Of a DNA stretch of 43,098 bases, positions 17,816-25,251 are shown piece after piece. Location: positions 1 through 43,098 of the forward strand of contig NZ_QXIL01000018.1 in NCBI RefSeq assembly GCF_004115745.1, written 5' to 3'. The first letter of the stretch is position 1, and every line of letters begins with the position of its first letter. Below the pieces are notes generated by a model. It had not been told where the DNA came from, did not search any database, and saw nothing but the letters and a program-made list of their open reading frames with translations. The DNA comes from Levilactobacillus suantsaii. GTDB lineage: Bacteria; Bacillota; Bacilli; Lactobacillales; Lactobacillaceae. The translations under genes and the position numbers were made by a program.

Positions 17816-18970
17816 TCACCTTTGATGTTTGACCCGTAGCGGGGCCCGTTTGCCCCGGCGCCAATGTCGGGGACCAAACCAGCGCGCCAGTGCGTGATGC
17901 TGTGGCTTGGCTTGAGTAGACGCGACTGGAGTGGCGACAGGTGTGGCCGGCGCCATTGGGGGGCGGTGCGGCGCCGTGACGGTTACCGGATGATTCTGCA
18001 ACCGTTGGACCGTCTGCATCACGGTGTGGACCGTTTGGGCATCCCACAGGGCGTTATGGGCGTTGGGCGTGGCGATGTTCAAGAGTCCTGCTATCCCGCT
18101 GAGCGGTAACGTATAACTCGCCTTTCCACGCCCCTTGTTGGCGTGGTTAATCACCTGGTTCACATACGCTTCCCCGTCAAATAGGCGAATCGGCTGCCTC
18201 AAGAGTGCGAGTTCGTCTTTCGTCAATTGGGGTTCACAACGCTTTACTAAACTACGTAAGACTTTATAGTCGTTGTGATAATCCCAGGCCATCAACGGTA
18301 AGCCGGGGGCTAGGACCTGGGCAATGAAGGCCCGCACCACGGCTAGCGGCTGGGCCTGTTGCTGGTAGGCCGCCAGGGTCAAGCCGGTAGCGGCCAGACC
18401 TTGAAGTTTTTGTTCCGGACTGAATTCGGGTTGGTCGACGTACCGGTTGAAGTAAATGGGTAACTGCCGTGTCCCCGCGTAGCCAATGGCGCTGAGCTGA
18501 AACAACCCAAAATTCACCCCATCGATCGTCGTCAGTTGCCACTCGATTTGCTTGCCCTGGTGCTGAACGGCGTAAAACGAGCCAAACTCACAGTCCACGG
18601 CAATATAGCGTTGAGGGATCGTTTTAAGGAGGCGAATGTTGCCCAACGGTGTGGCTGGTTGGGCGCCCTTTGACCGGGAGAAGTCGTAACCCTGTTCCGA
18701 CAGGTAAGTCCACTGGGCTTGCGACGTGGTAAAAGTCTGGTAGACCACGACCTTATTGGGGTTCAAGACCAGTTGGTGACCATTGGCGAAGCCGACCACA
18801 TAATGCTGATCATTGCGCGAAATCTGGGTCACCTTCCCCATTCGCACGTGTTCCGGCGCCCGAATGATGACTTCCGCTGACTCTACCCGATAAGCCGGCG
18901 CACCCACTACGTAGAGGTTCCGCGATTGGTCCGGTCCCTTTTTCTCCAACACCGCCAATTGATCTGCCAT
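17816..18970 (-). CDS. DEDDh 3'-5' exonuclease-like protein (RNase T/DnaQ fold)
   Basis: The best start is ATG 18970 (384 residues), with AGGGAGCAGG just upstream. A longer TTG start at 18991 would cover that site. The N-terminal 110 residues or so form a small domain that also contains a second beta-rich piece (VTQISRNDQHYVVGFANGHQLVLNP). The exonuclease domain follows, with all DEDDh residues: VDCEFGS (Asp, Glu), MAWDYHNDYKVL (Asp) and AHNALWDAQTV (His and Asp). The C-terminal 60 residues are Pro/Ala/Thr-rich and end in a basic RRGKRAPLRVKHQR-type tail that could bind nucleic acid. It is a lone gene. The substrate (DNA or RNA) is not evident. Confidence 0.82.
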   Translation of the reverse strand: MADQLAVLEKKGPDQSRNLYVVGAPAYRVESAEVIIRAPEHVRMGKVTQISRNDQHYVVGFANGHQLVLNPNKVVVYQTFTTSQAQWTYLSEQGYDFSRSKGAQPATPLGNIRLLKTIPQRYIAVDCEFGSFYAVQHQGKQIEWQLTTIDGVNFGLFQLSAIGYAGTRQLPIYFNRYVDQPEFSPEQKLQGLAATGLTLAAYQQQAQPLAVVRAFIAQVLAPGLPLMAWDYHNDYKVLRSLVKRCEPQLTKDELALLRQPIRLFDGEAYVNQVINHANKGRGKASYTLPLSGIAGLLNIATPNAHNALWDAQTVHTVMQTVQRLQNHPVTVTAPHRPPMAPATPVATPVASTQAKPQHHALARWFGPRHWRRGKRAPLRVKHQR

Positions 18971-19079
18971 GTTTGTCCTGCTCCCTTTCAATTGTTTGCC
19001 TTTAGCCTACCATAATTTTTGTAAAAAGCAAACGTTTGTTCGCGTCGCTTGAACGAAAAACAACTCCCACCCGTTACCG

Positions 19080-19480
19080 GAAAAGAAACATTTCCAGTTC
19101 AGTTTTCAATTGCGCTTGAGTTGCCATGGAGATTGGTCCAACGCCAGGATATTGCCTAGACTGTCGATCACCATGTCGGGGTGGATAGCCTGGGGGTGGC
19201 GATCACAAAGTTGGCCAGCGTCGAATTTTGTGTGGTATTAGTGACCTCATTTCTAGGGTCCTTCGGCGCACATCCTGTTCCCGAGTGGCCTTCAGGCGTT
19301 TAGTCATCGACTCCTAAATAGCCTTCGACGAAGTCCTGGTCGACCTTCAGACTGTCCCCAGCCGCGACACTACCATTCCTGATAAAGGCATGAAGTGGTC
19401 CCCTTTTCACCGACCAGCTCGTTGCCAGCACTACTTTATCATTTACAGTACAAACTTTAATCAGGACTCTGTCGTTTCAC
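19080..19480 (-). pseudogene. Decayed coding remnants, possibly a HAD-type hydrolase
   Basis: No intact gene is present between 18992 and 19791, but the minus strand shows broken coding-like pieces. From about 19460 to 19293 an open stretch reads NDKVVLATSW...FVEGYLGVDD and then stops. From about 19229 to 19112 another frame reads HPDMVIDSLGNILALD...QLKRN and stops. The second piece resembles the C-terminal part of HAD-type phosphatases, but only weakly. Frames change between pieces and no start is visible, so this looks like a degraded gene. The family call is tentative. The rest of the gap to 19779 is AT-rich and featureless apart from the next gene's promoter. Confidence 0.4.
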
Positions 19481-19791
19481 TTCCATTAGTTTCACGGATT
19501 GACTAGCGAGTCAGCCATTTTACTGGTTCATTTAACTCAGCAATGTAACTGTTTAATTGCTTTCAATTGCTCTCTTTTCTCAGCTAGCAGTTGGAATCCC
19601 CGAAACGGTTTCACCAGCAGATGTTATTGGCCGTTAATGAGGCATATCGTTGCTGTTTATCCCTAAACCAGTTACAATAAAATTATTAAAAGTTGTCCAC
19701 TTGTTCCAATGTGTTACAACCGTAAATTTAATGCACTTCTTAAATGGCATCAATTGTCATCTAATCTATCAATCGAGAGGAGGAGTTCACT

Positions 19792-20886
19792 GTGCCCCAA
19801 AAATTAAAAGTGACTACCATGCCACCCCATATTCTTTCGTCACGACACCACTGGCTGGCCACTAGCTTAACCGTGACCTCGCTCACTCTCGGGGTCTTCG
19901 GCACCACCATGGTCGCCCGTGCCGACACACCGGCCACCACTCAACCAACGTCTTCTGCCGTCACCACGACGACCGCCCCTGCCAAATCCAGTGTGCCCTT
20001 AAAAACCACACCGACCGCAACGCCATCTAGTTCCGCCGATTTAGCAGCCAAGCCTGCTAAACCAACAATTAAAGTTCCTGCCTCTCAAGCCCCCACCACA
20101 GCAGCTCCAGCTTCAACGGCACCCACTACGACAGTCACGACACCCGATCAGGTTACGACCACCACGCCCGGTGGAACCGATGAGGATTCTGACTCCAGTG
20201 TTCCCGTCACGCCAAACACGACCGGAATGGTCACCGTCAACGGTGTCAACCAAACGGGGAGCTTATTGAATCAGCAAGTGATGACCGGTGAAGTGGGGGC
20301 AATTTACCAGGCCTCAGCGGCGACTTTAGCTGGTTACCAGGTCGTTGGCTCCGCCAGCCAAAGCGGCACCTACACCGAAACGCCCCAGACCATCATCTTT
20401 ACTTACCGCCCTGTCTTGACCAGTACTGCCGATGATAACCAAAACATCGCTGACAGCGCTGACGACCAGACCGTCAGTAACACCGACCAAGACCAAGTCG
20501 TTCCCGCTTCAAACCCAACCACTAGTAAGTCAACCATACTAACTAAGTTTACGACGACCACCTCCAGCGCAACTGACAGTACCACCAACCAAGCATCCCC
20601 CGCACCGACACCGACCACCACCCAGCCACACAGCGCCCCCACCAGGGTTGCCAACACGTCGCAAGCCGTAACGCCCACCACACCAACGGCTAACCCGTCA
20701 ACGCCCTCTAAATCAAAAGCGGCCCTGCGTACAGCACCCAAAACTACCGAAGCCGACTTCGATTTACCCCAAGTTGAAAACGACGTGGCCGAGTCCCAAA
20801 ACGTTTTTGTCAGTTTGGGGCTTCTCCTAACCGTCTTAGGCTTTGGCAGTTTAGTCGGTCTACGCTGGCACAACCGTGACCGTTAG
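19792..20886 (+). CDS. MucBP-domain cell-surface protein with atypical sorting signal
   Basis: The 364-residue secreted protein starts at GTG 19792, 6 bases after GAGGAGG. It has a signal peptide (hydrophobic core about residues 20-40, likely cleavage after VARA/D near residue 45), a Thr/Ser/Pro/Ala-rich linker, one MucBP domain at about 145-205 (VTVNGVNQTG...YTETPQTIIFTYRP), and another long Thr/Ser-rich region. It ends like a sortase substrate: DLPQVEND near residue 323, a hydrophobic helix (VFVSLGLLLTVLGFGSLVGL) and a basic tail (RWHNRDR). The LPxTG Thr-Gly is replaced by Val-Glu. MucBP domains bind mucins or polysaccharide in lactobacilli. The small size with a single domain suggests an adhesin-like or stalk protein. 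Confidence 0.85.
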   Translation: MPQKLKVTTMPPHILSSRHHWLATSLTVTSLTLGVFGTTMVARADTPATTQPTSSAVTTTTAPAKSSVPLKTTPTATPSSSADLAAKPAKPTIKVPASQAPTTAAPASTAPTTTVTTPDQVTTTTPGGTDEDSDSSVPVTPNTTGMVTVNGVNQTGSLLNQQVMTGEVGAIYQASAATLAGYQVVGSASQSGTYTETPQTIIFTYRPVLTSTADDNQNIADSADDQTVSNTDQDQVVPASNPTTSKSTILTKFTTTTSSATDSTTNQASPAPTPTTTQPHSAPTRVANTSQAVTPTTPTANPSTPSKSKAALRTAPKTTEADFDLPQVENDVAESQNVFVSLGLLLTVLGFGSLVGLRWHNRDR

Positions 20887-20903
20887 CCACGACTAGCAGA
20901 TAC

Positions 20904-20948
20904 AAAATCCCCGAAACATCTGCCAATTCAGTGTGTTCCGGGGATTTT
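20904..20948. terminator. Bidirectional terminator
   Basis: Stem AAAATCCCCG / CGGGGATTTT (20904-20913 with 20939-20948) lies between the convergent genes ending at 20886 and 20964. Confidence 0.85.
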
Positions 20949-20963
20949 GGAAGTTAATTTAGG

Positions 20964-22019
20964 TTAATCGTTACCGACGCGTAAGACACAAGCGCCTTTG
21001 ATGTCTCCGTGCTTGACCACCCGTAAGGCTTCATCGGCGTGGTCCAAGGCGTACGGCGTGGTGGCCGGGTGAATATTCAACCGGTCCGCCAGCGTCAAAA
21101 AGGTCTCGCCGTCGCGCCGGGTATTACTTTCCACGCTGGTCAGGTTCTTTTCGTGGAAGATGTGGTACTGGTAGTTCAACGCCGGGATGTCACTCAAATG
21201 AATGCCCGCTAATGCCAGGGTACCGCCCTTTGCCAAGTTAGCCAGTTCATTGGGCACCATGTCGCCCACCGGCGCGAACATGATCGCCGAATCGAGCTTG
21301 ACCGGCGACTTATCGTAAGCGCCCTGCGCCGAAGCCGCCCCCAATTTTAGACCAAACTTTTGGGCGTCCTTGCCTCGAGTGAAGACGTGGACTTCAATGC
21401 CCTGGGCGATGGCGATTTGGGCGGTGATGTGGGCCGACCCGCCAAAACCGTAGAGGCCCAACCGACCACCAGCTGGCACGTTGGCCCGTTCGAATGCCCG
21501 GTAACCAATGATCCCAGCACACAACAACGGGGCCGCCGTTACAGAATCCAAGCGCTCGGGAATCCGGTAGGCAAAGCCCTCAGGAACCGTCACGTATTCG
21601 GCATAGCCACCGTCATGATCCCAGCCGGTGTATTTGGAGTACGGGCAAAGATTTTCCCGCCCGGACCGGCAGTACCGACAAACGCCACAGGTCCACCGTA
21701 ACCACGGAATGCCGATGCGTTCTCCCAATTTGAAACGTGTGGTCGCCGGGCCATTCGCCACGACTTCCCCCACGATTTCGTGGCCGGGGGTCACGTGGGC
21801 TTGGTGGACCGGCAAATCGCCCTCACTCACGTGTAAATCGGTGTGGCATACACCACAGGTCAAGACCCGGACTAAGGTTTCGCCCACACCAGGTTGCGGC
21901 ACGGGTTTGGTCACCATTTCGATTGGCGCCGTCGGGCCGTCGATGGGTCCCGGTGTGGTCACTTGCCAAGCCCGCATCGTACTCGGGATATTAGCGACGT
22001 GTTCTGCTTGTTCTGCCAT
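20964..22019 (-). CDS. Zinc-dependent alcohol dehydrogenase
   Basis: The 351-residue medium-chain dehydrogenase has the catalytic zinc ligands in CGVCHTDLH (Cys) and GHEIVGEV (His), and the structural zinc cluster CGVCRYCRSGRENLC. The cofactor fold carries LGLYGFGGSAHITAQIA at about 182-198. This resembles the AdhA/propanol-preferring zinc alcohol dehydrogenase group, probably NAD(P)+-dependent, acting on primary alcohols or aldehydes. The start is preceded by AGGAGGAA. It is single and convergent with the MucBP gene. The N-terminal 14 residues (MAEQAEHVANIPST) extend beyond the usual AdhA start at MRAW, but the ribosome site supports the longer form. Confidence 0.92.
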   Translation of the reverse strand: MAEQAEHVANIPSTMRAWQVTTPGPIDGPTAPIEMVTKPVPQPGVGETLVRVLTCGVCHTDLHVSEGDLPVHQAHVTPGHEIVGEVVANGPATTRFKLGERIGIPWLRWTCGVCRYCRSGRENLCPYSKYTGWDHDGGYAEYVTVPEGFAYRIPERLDSVTAAPLLCAGIIGYRAFERANVPAGGRLGLYGFGGSAHITAQIAIAQGIEVHVFTRGKDAQKFGLKLGAASAQGAYDKSPVKLDSAIMFAPVGDMVPNELANLAKGGTLALAGIHLSDIPALNYQYHIFHEKNLTSVESNTRRDGETFLTLADRLNIHPATTPYALDHADEALRVVKHGDIKGACVLRVGND

Positions 22020-22268
22020 CTTAAATTCCTCCTATCACCAGGTTAACTGGGCCACGGTGGTCACCAACTTTCGTTTACAGTAATCATGACCAGGAGCCTT
22101 CCCCCTTAGTTTAGCCTTAATTTCAAATTTGGACAGACTTCACCCAACTTTTTTCCGCTTCCGTGCGGCAAATGTCATATTATGTCACCTTGATTTGGTA
22201 TCCTATATTTTAAGAAGTGGTTGTGTACCACCATTTCATTTTATGTTGTACAGAAAGGTTGGATATCC

Positions 22269-22883
22269 ATGCAAGACTTACCCTTTACTTCCGCCGACAG
22301 TTGGGCGTTGTGGGACGTTCCCGCTGCCGACTTGAGCACCCGCTCAAATCAGGAACGCCAGCGTCTCTTCGGCACTGCCTATCAGGCTGAACATTTCCCC
22401 AAAGACCTGCTCAACGGCAATCTTGAACAGCGCTTACGGGAAACGCACTACGTGTTAGTGGGGATCAACCCCAATTACGTGACGCGCGAACACCTACGGG
22501 AACGGCGGTTCCTTAACTTTCACGGGCGCAAGGGCCGTTTAAACTACCGCTTAGCGGCGGCGGTCTACGGTAAGCCGCTCTGGGGGACCTTCATGACCGA
22601 CCTTTCCAGTATCACCCCACCAGTAAGTCGGCGGGTCCGCTTCACCGCTCAAGACGTGGCCGCTTTCGAACAACACTTAGATCAGTTGGGGATTCCTGCA
22701 ACCAGCACCCTGATTGCCCTAGGGCCCACGGCGCAGCACCCGCTCGCCCACTACGCCCACCGTCCGGTTGCCTCCCTGCACCATTATGCGGGAGTCAACG
22801 GTAGTTGGGACGCAGATGCAGCCCACCAACAAATTATGGCCATCTTGCAACAAGGAGCTAACACTCAATCTAAATTGGCTTAA
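22269..22883 (+). CDS. Uracil-DNA glycosylase-superfamily-like protein
   Basis: The best start is ATG 22269 (204 residues), with GAAAGG upstream. An in-frame TTG at 22221 has no convincing site. The pattern ETHYVLVGINPNY near 63-75, WGTFMTDLSS near 111-120, LIALGPTAQHPLAH near 150-163 and SLHHYAG.NGSWDADAA near 171-187 fits the UDG superfamily fold (motif A GINP, motif B H..). It is annotated in lactobacilli only as a UDG-family or hypothetical protein. Whether it acts on uracil in DNA is unknown. It is monocistronic with a strong terminator. Confidence 0.65.
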   Translation: MQDLPFTSADSWALWDVPAADLSTRSNQERQRLFGTAYQAEHFPKDLLNGNLEQRLRETHYVLVGINPNYVTREHLRERRFLNFHGRKGRLNYRLAAAVYGKPLWGTFMTDLSSITPPVSRRVRFTAQDVAAFEQHLDQLGIPATSTLIALGPTAQHPLAHYAHRPVASLHHYAGVNGSWDADAAHQQIMAILQQGANTQSKLA

Positions 22884-22886
22884 TCT

Positions 22887-22928
22887 AAAACGTCCCGTCG
22901 TGGGGAATAATCACGACGGGACGTTTTT
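22887..22928 (+). terminator. Terminator of the UDG-like gene
   Basis: Stem AAAACGTCCCGTCGTG / CACGACGGGACGTTTT starting 4 bases after the stop, then a T run. Confidence 0.92.
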
Positions 22929-22979
22929 TCTGACCTGTTTTAGTGGTCGCCAGTCAGCCACACCACTTGGTGCAGCTGC

Positions 22980-23984
22980 TTAAAACTGGAACCAGTCCTC
23001 ATCCAACGTGTTACTCATGATTTCACGGGCAGTCGAGGCAAAGTCTTCGGTAACTAAGTTTTGCTGGGCTAATAAGCGGTACAGCCGGCGCAGCGCCGTC
23101 CGAATCCGCTTGGCTTCCGTCACGCTCACACCGTGCAACAAGAGCTCATCCACCCCCGCTGCATCGTCGTCAAGGATCGTGACATACCGGTAAGCCAGAA
23201 ACTCATTGAGATAGAAGGTCAATTCCCGCAAATAAGACGTTTTCGTTTTAGCTGAAACTTCCCCCGTCAAGGCCTGGTCGAAATTTTCCAGCAACGTGGT
23301 GTTAGCGGCTTGAATTTGCGCCGTCAATTTATCCAATTCTTCTAAATCTGCCGTCACACTGAGGTCATCACAGGTCTTTTGCAGTGCTTGTAGCTGGGCT
23401 ACGGCCGGACCAAATTCCACTGATTCTTTGGGTGGAGCTGGTACGGCTACGACGGGGTGCCACTGCATGTTAGCGGCGGCCAAATCCGCCGCCAAATCAC
23501 GACCGGTGTGGTAGTGACCCGCATCATCCTTGCGCATCCCCTGTGTCAGGCGAATGGCTAGTTCGGCTTCGTCCCTCGCCGGTCCATCTTCCAACAAACT
23601 GGTCAGCATCGCGCCGGTATCGTTCATCCGCCCCACCCGGCTGCGGGTCACGGTCCGATTAGTCTCCCACGGCTTAGCGACTCGCCGATATAAGTCAAAG
23701 TCCGCAGGTGGCAAGTTATTATATTGCCAGATTTCTTCCAATTGCGCCCAAAAACGAGTTGCAAGCTGTTGCCGGTTCTTGGCGTTCACGTCCGTTAACA
23801 CCACCGTCAACATACATGCATCGTTCACCAGCAACACTATCTTCTTATGCTGCCGGGTCGTGTAAGTCGCGTGCCATGAAAACAGCGGGTTCGCCAGGGC
23901 CAGTTGCTTGGCCGTCGCGGAATCTGCCACTGCCGGAAAGTCCTGAAACAGTCCCTGGGCCTTTTGAACCACATTAATCAACAT
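22980..23984 (-). CDS. DUF6933-type protein with helical C-terminal domain
   Basis: The start is set at ATG 23984 (334 residues), because GAGGTG lies 7 bases before it. Longer frames to 24059 have no site. Residues 1-175 match the DUF6933 pattern (N-terminal LINVVQKAQGLFQDFP, ANPLFSWHATY, LLVNDACMLTVVL, LYRRVAKPWETNRTVTRSRVGRMNDTG). The remaining 160 residues are a charged helical region (LQALQKTCDDLSVTADLEELDKL, then a segment ending RRLYRLLAQQNL) not present in its neighbour. The closest relative in the window is the paralogue at 24572-25111. Function is unknown. No other gene here gives a clear context. Confidence 0.75.
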   Translation of the reverse strand: MLINVVQKAQGLFQDFPAVADSATAKQLALANPLFSWHATYTTRQHKKIVLLVNDACMLTVVLTDVNAKNRQQLATRFWAQLEEIWQYNNLPPADFDLYRRVAKPWETNRTVTRSRVGRMNDTGAMLTSLLEDGPARDEAELAIRLTQGMRKDDAGHYHTGRDLAADLAAANMQWHPVVAVPAPPKESVEFGPAVAQLQALQKTCDDLSVTADLEELDKLTAQIQAANTTLLENFDQALTGEVSAKTKTSYLRELTFYLNEFLAYRYVTILDDDAAGVDELLLHGVSVTEAKRIRTALRRLYRLLAQQNLVTEDFASTAREIMSNTLDEDWFQF

Positions 23985-24059
23985 GCTTGTCCACCTCATT
24001 AGTTTGGTCATCTTTACTGTAGTGTAGCTGATTCGATTGGGTAATGCACGTTTGACCAA

Positions 24060-24480
24060 CGATAAGATGGCCTGGCGGTATTTTCCCGTCTAAAAATCCC
24101 ACCAACCAACCTGCAAGCGTCATTATTGCGGCATCAGTCGAACGCGTCATTGAGCATCTCCCTTTCCGTCTGGGTCAGTAACGCTGTGACCACGTCAAGT
24201 TATAGCGGACTAAGCTATCTGACAAGGTGCCGTCCTGCAGACTATCGTCGATATGCTGGCATTGGCCAAAGATGTCTTTAGCTTTGGAATTTTCGCCTCC
24301 CAGGTGCTTCTCTTTCCGACTTGTAGACCTAATTCCCCACGGTAACCGGCGTATCCTCAGCGGCGATTGGGTCCGCCTCCCCCAGGGCTAACCTCATCGG
24401 GGGAATTCCTAGTAAGTCACAGGTGATATGCTTTCCAAATCATCGTCACTCCTGGCGTTAGATCTAATAAGCTCATCATC
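24060..24480 (-). pseudogene. Decayed coding remnants between the DUF6933 paralogues
   Basis: No intact gene lies in this stretch. On the minus strand one open piece reads DLLGIPPMRLALGEADPIAAEDTPVTVGN and stops near 24334. In another frame a piece reads SKAKDIFGQ...DDSLQDGTLSDSLVRYNLTWSQRY and stops near 24180. A short piece (ALLTQTEREMLNDAFD) follows and stops near 24135. The composition looks coding-like but frames change twice, as in an old gene with indels. I do not recognise the family. Confidence 0.35.
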
Positions 24481-24487
24481 AACGCAT

Positions 24488-24514
24488 CAAAAAAGACGGT
24501 CAACACGACCGTCT
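24488..24514 (-). terminator. Terminator of the second DUF6933 gene
   Basis: Perfect AGACGGTC / GACCGTCT stem with a 5-base loop, followed on the minus strand by six or more Ts. A second AGTGAC/GTCACT hairpin lies at 24518-24537, closer to the gene end at 24572. Confidence 0.9.
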
Positions 24515-24571
24515 GTCAGTGACTCGTTTCGGTCACTCCTGCCAAGGGTGATTTCCATTATAGCACACGCC

Positions 24572-25111
24572 TTAGCCTTTCGGGTCGCGCCAGTGATTGC
24601 CTTGCACCGCCAGGTCTGCGGCAATATTAGCCACCACGTGAGGCGGTTGTTGGCGACCCAACGGCGGTGTTTTGGCCACTAAAAGGTCCAACTCCAACGG
24701 TATCGTGATCCCTTGGTCAAGCAGAAAACTGGCGTACATCCCCTGTTCATTAAGCCGTCGGACGTGTTGATGGACGATGGGCGCGTTGATCTGCCAGCTT
24801 CCCGCCGTTTGCCGGTACGCTTTCAAGTTAGCTGATTGCAACCCGTACTGGGGCCATTGTTGGGCTAACTGATCCCAGAACTGGTCGGCTAAGCGCTGGG
24901 TCGCCGTCACGTTCGCCGCATCCACCACGACACATAACGCACTGGCATCGTGGCCAAAAAGCAATAAGCGCTGGTGGTGCGCCATCACAGTGGTGGCGTG
25001 CCAGGAAAACAACGGGTTCGCTAAGGCGGCTGCTTGCGCCCGGTCGGTCGACCGTACCACCGGGTAATCGCGAAATAGGTCACGACTCTTTTGGGTGACA
25101 TTTAAGTACAT
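24572..25111 (-). CDS. DUF6933-type protein (paralogue)
   Basis: The start is ATG 25111 (179 residues), with AGAAGG 7 bases before it. It is a clear paralogue of 22980-23984: both share xxLNVxQKxxxLFxDxP at the start, AALANPLFSWHAT near residues 27-40, and a downstream YRxxAxxWxxNxxxVxxxVxRLNxxG segment. It ends shortly after the shared domain and lacks the helical C-terminal half of its neighbour. Function unknown. The two copies plus decayed DNA between them suggest tandem duplication and loss. Confidence 0.72.
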   Translation of the reverse strand: MYLNVTQKSRDLFRDYPVVRSTDRAQAAALANPLFSWHATTVMAHHQRLLLFGHDASALCVVVDAANVTATQRLADQFWDQLAQQWPQYGLQSANLKAYRQTAGSWQINAPIVHQHVRRLNEQGMYASFLLDQGITIPLELDLLVAKTPPLGRQQPPHVVANIAADLAVQGNHWRDPKG

Positions 25112-25204
25112 TTTGGAGCCTTCTTTCGTTGCTAGTTGGGTAAACTCTCTCACAATTATAGCATCTAGCCGCCAGTCGCCTTTTTACCGTTTCTCCGGGC
25201 AAAC

Positions 25205-25231
25205 GAAAAGGACTCGAAAAACGAGTCCTCT
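25205..25231 (-). terminator. Terminator of the DUF5776 secreted protein gene
   Basis: Stem AGGACTCG / CGAGTCCT (25209-25216 with 25222-25229) with T-rich flank on the minus strand, 21 bases beyond the stop at 25252. Confidence 0.85.
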
Positions 25232-25251
25232 TGCATAGACTTCTTATGTCC

